Assembly (NCBI GenBank): GCA_012719125.1
Contig: JAAYAY010000281.1
Location: 1 to 64,000, forward strand
From: Planctomycetaceae bacterium
Lineage (GTDB): Bacteria > Planctomycetota > Planctomycetia > Pirellulales > Thermoguttaceae
DNA length: 64,000 nucleotides
Direction of reading: 5' to 3'
Shown here piece after piece: positions 60,242 to 64,000 of the stretch. Below the pieces are notes generated by a model. That model did no database searches, had not been told where the DNA came from, and worked only from the letters and a program-made list of their open reading frames with translations. A program made the translations under genes and the position numbers. Within the stretch, counting starts at the first letter, position 1. Each line of letters opens with the position of its first letter.

Positions 60242-62248
60242 ATGAAGAGCTTCGGCAGGGTCATTCGTCTTGCCTTGCAGTATCGGTTCTCAGTCGTCGC
60301 ATCGCTGTTCTGCGCACTGACGGTCGGACTGTTGTGGGGAGGCAACATCACCGTCGTCTATCCGTTCGTGGAGGTCGTATTCAAAGGTGAATCTCTCCAC
60401 GATTGGGTGGACGCGCAGATCGCGGACTGCCGAGCGAAACAGGCTGTAGCCTCGGCTACGATCGCCCGTACGACCGCAGCATTGAAGACGTCCTCCGAAG
60501 CAGACAAAGCCCGCGTGCAGAGCGAGCTGAACGCGACCCTGTCGCAACTGAAGAAGGAACGTTGGACCGAGCGGGCCTATCTGTGGGCGGAACCGGCGAT
60601 CAAGCGTTATCTTCCCGACGACGCCTTTCTGACGCTGGTGTTTCTGATCGGTTTCGTCTTTCTGGGAACCGTGCTCAAAAGCCTGTTCACCATCGCCCAT
60701 ACGATTCTGGTGGGACGATTGACGCAACTGGCGATCTTCGACCTGCGCAAACAGTTCTTCCGCCGCACGCTGCGAATGGACCTGAGCACGTTCACCAACG
60801 AAGGTTCCGCCGACCTCATGAGCCGTTTCACCCACGACATGGAAAGCCTGAGTGAAGGCCTGTCCGTGATGTTCGGGAAACTCATCCGAGAACCCATCAA
60901 GGGGGTCGCCTGCCTGGTCGGTGCGGCCCTGGTCTCCTGGAGATTGCTGGTCCTCACCCTGCTCGTCGTCCCGATTGCCGCGATCACCATTCGTTGGCTG
61001 GCCAGGACCCTGAAGCGGGCCAACCGCCGGGCCATGGAAGGGATGGCCCAACTCTACACCACGCTCGAAGAAGTGTTCCGCGGCATCAAGGTCGTCAAAG
61101 CGTTCACCATGGAACCGCAGGAACGCAACCGCTTTCACAACGACAGCAAGAAGTACTACAAGTGCTCGATGCGAATCGTTCGATACGACTCGCTCTCCCA
61201 CCCGCTCACCGAAGTCCTCGGAATCGCCACCATCAGCCTTGCCATGCTCGCCGGAGCCTATCTGGCGATTACCAAACAAACGCATCTCTTCGGCATCCCC
61301 ATGGCCTCCCAACCGCTCAGCCTGGGGTCGTTGTTGTTGTTCTACGCCCTGCTGGCCGGAGCCGCCGATCCCGCCAGAAAACTCTCCGACATCTTTGCCA
61401 GGCTGCAGCGAGCCGCTGCCGCCAGCGACCGCATCTACACCATGCTCGACCGCGAACCCAAGGTCTGCGACCCGCCGAATCCCCGCCCCCTGCTCCGGCA
61501 CCACAAGAGCCTGGTCTTCGATGGAGTGACTTTCGCATACACACCCGGTCGCCCCGTACTCCAAAATATCAACCTGGAAATCCAGTTCGGCGAAACGATC
61601 GCCATCGTGGGAGAGAGCGGTTGCGGCAAGAGCACCCTCGCCAACCTGTTGCCCAGGTTCGCCGATCCCGACCAGGGGACGATTCGGCTCGACGATGTGC
61701 CGCTCCCCGAATTCCGACTCCGCGATCTTCGCGGCCAGATCGGCCTCGTGACCCAGGAACCGGTCCTTTTCGACGACACCGTGTTGGAGAATATTCGGTA
61801 CGGCTCGCCCCAGGCCACGCGAGAGCAGGTGATCGAAGCGGCCAAGCAGGCCCACGCCCACTGGTTCATCGAACACGAACTGGCCGACGGATACGAAACG
61901 GTCGTGGGCCCCATGGGCGGACAGCTTTCCGGCGGACAGCGGCAACGCATTGCCCTCGCACGTGCCATCCTTCGAGATCCCGCTCTGCTCTTGCTCGACG
62001 AGGCGACCAGCCAAATCGATCTAAGTAGTGAGCAAATCATCCAGCGGGTTCTGGAACACTTCAAACAAGGACGAACGACGATTATCATCACCCACCGTCT
62101 GGGTGCCCTCACCCTTGCCGACCGTATCGTCGTCATTCAAGACGGGCGTATTCTCGACGTGGGCACCCACGACGAGTTGATCGCCAGGTGCGACTTCTAC
62201 GCCCGGTTGCACCAGATCGACGGCCTTGACCTGCGAGAGAGTGCGTGA
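60242..62248 (+). CDS. MsbA-like ABC exporter (half-transporter) with large periplasmic insert
   Basis: 668 residues. ATG 60242 follows AAGGA; upstream in-frame ATGs at 60194 and 60224 are possible. TM1 (about 18-42) is followed by a hydrophilic, helical insert of about 80 residues (48-126, rich in A, E, K and T) before TM2, absent in MsbA. Six TM segments precede the NBD: Walker A GESGCGKST (about 457-465), signature LSGGQRQRIALARA (about 562), Walker B LLLLDEATSQID and H-loop ITHRLGA. Exporters of this type flip lipid A, lipids or drugs. The methyltransferase and rhamnosidase genes upstream allow a link to surface glycolipid, not shown. Confidence 0.92.
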   Translation: MKSFGRVIRLALQYRFSVVASLFCALTVGLLWGGNITVVYPFVEVVFKGESLHDWVDAQIADCRAKQAVASATIARTTAALKTSSEADKARVQSELNATLSQLKKERWTERAYLWAEPAIKRYLPDDAFLTLVFLIGFVFLGTVLKSLFTIAHTILVGRLTQLAIFDLRKQFFRRTLRMDLSTFTNEGSADLMSRFTHDMESLSEGLSVMFGKLIREPIKGVACLVGAALVSWRLLVLTLLVVPIAAITIRWLARTLKRANRRAMEGMAQLYTTLEEVFRGIKVVKAFTMEPQERNRFHNDSKKYYKCSMRIVRYDSLSHPLTEVLGIATISLAMLAGAYLAITKQTHLFGIPMASQPLSLGSLLLFYALLAGAADPARKLSDIFARLQRAAAASDRIYTMLDREPKVCDPPNPRPLLRHHKSLVFDGVTFAYTPGRPVLQNINLEIQFGETIAIVGESGCGKSTLANLLPRFADPDQGTIRLDDVPLPEFRLRDLRGQIGLVTQEPVLFDDTVLENIRYGSPQATREQVIEAAKQAHAHWFIEHELADGYETVVGPMGGQLSGGQRQRIALARAILRDPALLLLDEATSQIDLSSEQIIQRVLEHFKQGRTTIIITHRLGALTLADRIVVIQDGRILDVGTHDELIARCDFYARLHQIDGLDLRESA

Positions 62249-62399
62249 CCCAAAGGGGACCAGAAGACACTGCCAATCCGTCCCCACAAAGAGGCCCCGC
62301 GAAGAAGCGCCCTCGGCAACCCTCCGAACCTTTGGCACGCCGTTTGCTCCTAAAGAATAGCGTCTCTGTTTCATGCAGAGCAGTCACCCCCCCAGAGAT

Positions 62400-62428
62400 C
62401 CAGCGGCCCACCCGGGCCGCTGGATTTT
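62400..62428 (+). terminator. Rho-independent terminator of the ABC exporter gene
   Basis: CCAGCGGCCC (62400-62409), a four-base loop and GGGCCGCTGG (62414-62423) form a perfect 10-bp GC-rich stem followed by ATTTT. It lies about 150 bases downstream of the exporter stop codon. Confidence 0.65.
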
Positions 62429-62563
62429 GGAACAGAGAAGAGGCAAATCTCGCTATCCTTCTGGGGCCGGTTAGCGGAAGAGGCGCGATACAGAGATCGG
62501 AGGATCTCCGTCGTACTGCGGGCTTTCGACGACGGGAGGAAGTGCCAACTTCCGAGTAGTTAG

Positions 62564-62616
62564 AGGCGAGCTGCTGGCAAGCGACTTCGGACGCCGGCAG
62601 CTCGCCTGTTTTATTT
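62564..62616 (+). terminator. Second terminator-like hairpin
   Basis: AGGCGAGCTGC (62564-62574) pairs perfectly with GCAGCTCGCCT (62597-62607) over 11 bases, around a 22-base loop, and is followed by GTTTTATTT. The T-rich tail suits a rho-independent terminator on the plus strand. The long loop could hold a regulatory element. Confidence 0.5.
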
Positions 62617-62890
62617 CGCTACAGCAAAATCGTACATATGTATGATCTTGCAACACTCAAACCGCCAAGTTCGTGCTACGGAGCGCGTGGTGAGCAGGGC
62701 GAAGCTGGCAGTTGGCTGAGATTATCTTGGGGGGACGATTGCAGGTTGCGGATCGGGCGGGATTCGATCCAGAACGAAGCGTCGCACATTCCAGAACTGT
62801 TCGTAATGCCCCGTGAGGGTTATGATAGGGTTGGCGTTGGGCACCGGGGAGCGAGTGAAACTCCCATTCTGTCCGGCCGGGTGACATCCA

Positions 62891-64000
62891 TTGGCAACAC
62901 CACTGCCCAAACGATCGGGAACTCTGCGTCCCGTGCTCTGGCTGGCCATTCCCGTCCTCTTGGAACAGGTGCTGGCCATGCTGGTCGGCTTTTCCGATCG
63001 CATCCTCACCGGTCACTATCTGGAAACCTCGCATCTGGCCGCGATCAACCTGATGGCCTATGTCCTATGGCTGATGTACGAAATGTTCGCCGTGGTTGCC
63101 ATCGGGGGAACGGCCATGGTCGCACGGTTCTACGGCGCGGGTAATCTCGAGAACGCCCAACGAGTCACCAACCAGGCTCTTCTCGTCGGGGCGGTGATGT
63201 CTGCCGCAGCAACGCTTTTCTGGGCGCTGGGCGGGGCCTGGGCGGTCAGACTGCTTCAACTCGAAGGCGCAGCCGCGGATCAGTCGCTGCAATACATACA
63301 CTACTGCCTGCCCGTCGTCCCGCTCATGATGATCCAAGCCGTAGGGATTGCCTGTCTCCGCGGGGCGGGAGACATGACGGCGGGCCTCGTCACGATGGCA
63401 ATTGTGAACGTTGTGAACATTGCCGTCAGTTGGGCTCTGGTGTTGGGTATCGGGCCGTTGCCTGCCCTCGGGTGGAGCGGGATAGCAATTGGCACCGCGA
63501 GCGGGTTTGGAATTGGCGGATTGATCGTCCTTCGACCTCTGGTTCGCGGACGCAGCGGGCTGGCCCTGCGCCGCGAGTTCCTCTGGCCCGACCGGGACAT
63601 GATTCGCCGGCTGTTGCGAATCGGACTGCCGGGCGGAGCGGATACGCTGTCGGTGATTACCTGCCAACTCTGGTTCGTCTCGATCGTCAATCGGTTGGGC
63701 GACGTGGCGACGGCGGCACACGGAGTCGCCATCGGGATCGAATCGGTCGCGTTCCTGCCCGGCGTGGCATTTCAGGCGGCGGCGGCCACCTTGGCCGGCC
63801 AGTACCTGGGGGCCGGCGACCACCAGAAGGCCACGCGAAGCGTCGTCGTGGCGTGCCTGGTGGGCGGCGGCCTGATGGCAACGGCCGGATCGCTCTTCTT
63901 CACTCTGTCGCGTCAACTCCCCTACCTGTTCCTGTCGGCCGAGCACTCGGATGTTGCGGCCATGGCCGCAACGCTTCTGAGGATCGTCGGGCTGGCCGTG
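62891..64000 (+). CDS. MATE-family multidrug efflux transporter, 3' end missing
   Basis: About 370 residues are visible and the frame is still open at the window end. A stop codon lies at 62882, so the first possible start is TTG 62891 (ATPLPKRSGTLRPVLWLAIP). The MATE pattern is clear: LWLAIPVLLEQVLAMLVGFSD, HLAAINLMAYVLWLMYEMFAV, GGTAMVARFYGAGNLENAQRV, ACLRGAGDM and QAAAATLAGQYLGAGDHQKA, the paired MVAR/GQ-x-x-GAG motifs of the two bundles. MATE pumps export drugs or metabolites using H+ or Na+. A ribosome site is weak and the TTG start uncertain. No longer plus-strand frame competes with it. Confidence 0.9.
   Translation, partial: MATPLPKRSGTLRPVLWLAIPVLLEQVLAMLVGFSDRILTGHYLETSHLAAINLMAYVLWLMYEMFAVVAIGGTAMVARFYGAGNLENAQRVTNQALLVGAVMSAAATLFWALGGAWAVRLLQLEGAAADQSLQYIHYCLPVVPLMMIQAVGIACLRGAGDMTAGLVTMAIVNVVNIAVSWALVLGIGPLPALGWSGIAIGTASGFGIGGLIVLRPLVRGRSGLALRREFLWPDRDMIRRLLRIGLPGGADTLSVITCQLWFVSIVNRLGDVATAAHGVAIGIESVAFLPGVAFQAAAATLAGQYLGAGDHQKATRSVVVACLVGGGLMATAGSLFFTLSRQLPYLFLSAEHSDVAAMAATLLRIVGLAV

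Larger units (their letters stand above)
62249..62890. other. Intergenic region with two terminator-like hairpins
   Basis: 642 bases between the ABC exporter and the MATE gene on the same strand. It holds the two hairpins listed separately and a near-palindrome around TACATATGTA (62629-62646). No gene was recognised; a 168-codon frame at 62638-63144 was rejected as a shadow of the MATE gene. Confidence 0.5.

Noticed and set aside
62638-63946. Plus-strand 168-codon and minus-strand 293-codon frames at the right end
   Set aside because: Both overlap the MATE transporter, which is read in another plus-strand frame and has clear family motifs.
1-64000. tRNA, rRNA or riboswitch genes
   Set aside because: No cloverleaf with a recognisable T-loop, no rRNA core sequence and no familiar riboswitch core was seen in the gaps; a covariance-model scan would be decisive.

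Overview
The window looks like a chromosomal segment of a GC-rich planctomycete (Planctomycetota, probably Pirellulales-like). The evidence is gene content: a BBP7-type outer-membrane beta-barrel, two proteins with the N-terminal planctomycete LEPR-XLL-like export motif, an ECF sigma factor coupled to a TPR Ser/Thr kinase, Tat-exported Gfo/Idh/MocA and BNR sialidase genes, and kdsB for an LPS-type Gram-negative envelope. No rRNA, tRNA, CRISPR array or complete insertion sequence was recognised. The two end genes run off the window: a cadherin-like repeat protein on the left and a MATE efflux pump on the right.

Layout. 1-4.0 kb: giant Ca-binding-type repeat protein facing a BBP7 porin-like protein. 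4.5-9.0 kb (minus): beta-ketoacyl synthase, DUF1844 protein, pyrG and kdsB; CTP synthase and the CTP-using Kdo enzyme lie side by side. 9.2-15.0 kb (plus): small membrane protein, acetolactate synthase, NhaC-type antiporter and a lipoprotein membrane-fusion protein. 15.2-16.6 kb: an AT-richer, overlapping two-gene unit of an EEP-fold nuclease and an unrecognised partner. 16.7-23.5 kb (minus): tmk, a secreted coiled-coil protein, and carbohydrate-type genes (URO-D-like, sialidase, Gfo/Idh/MocA), then a Uma2 nuclease.

23.7-33.2 kb (mostly plus): GNAT acetyltransferase, a palindromic repeat cluster, phosphohexomutase, TolC-like lipoprotein overlapping a WYL regulator, a secreted protein (minus) and YgiQ radical SAM. 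33.2-34.1 kb: a GxxExxY (PD-(D/E)XK-type) gene bracketed by four related inverted 33-36 bp repeats. 34.1-37.8 kb (minus): a YtrA-like GntR regulator, ABC ATPase, permease and membrane-protein operon with a readable promoter/operator. 37.9-43.9 kb: YgfZ-like protein, a REPIN, a 1273-residue WD40 protein and an IscA/ErpA-type protein.

43.9-51.9 kb (minus): a secreted serpin fused to an LEPR-XLL/beta-repeat region, a small unknown gene, then the ECF sigma, TPR-kinase and LEPR-XLL protein cassette (transcribed from 51.85 kb leftwards). 52-53 kb: a DUF6788-like protein whose C-terminus is built from dispersed DNA repeats. 53-62.2 kb (plus): a 2065-residue GH106-GH78 double rhamnosidase, a TylF-type methyltransferase and an MsbA-like ABC exporter with an unusual periplasmic insert. 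62.2-64 kb: two terminator-like hairpins and the start of a MATE transporter.

The most interesting loci are the EEP-nuclease pair, the GxxExxY repeat unit, the double rhamnosidase, the LEPR-XLL serpin and the sigma/kinase/LEPR-XLL cassette. Function assignments rest on motif recognition by eye; no database search was run.
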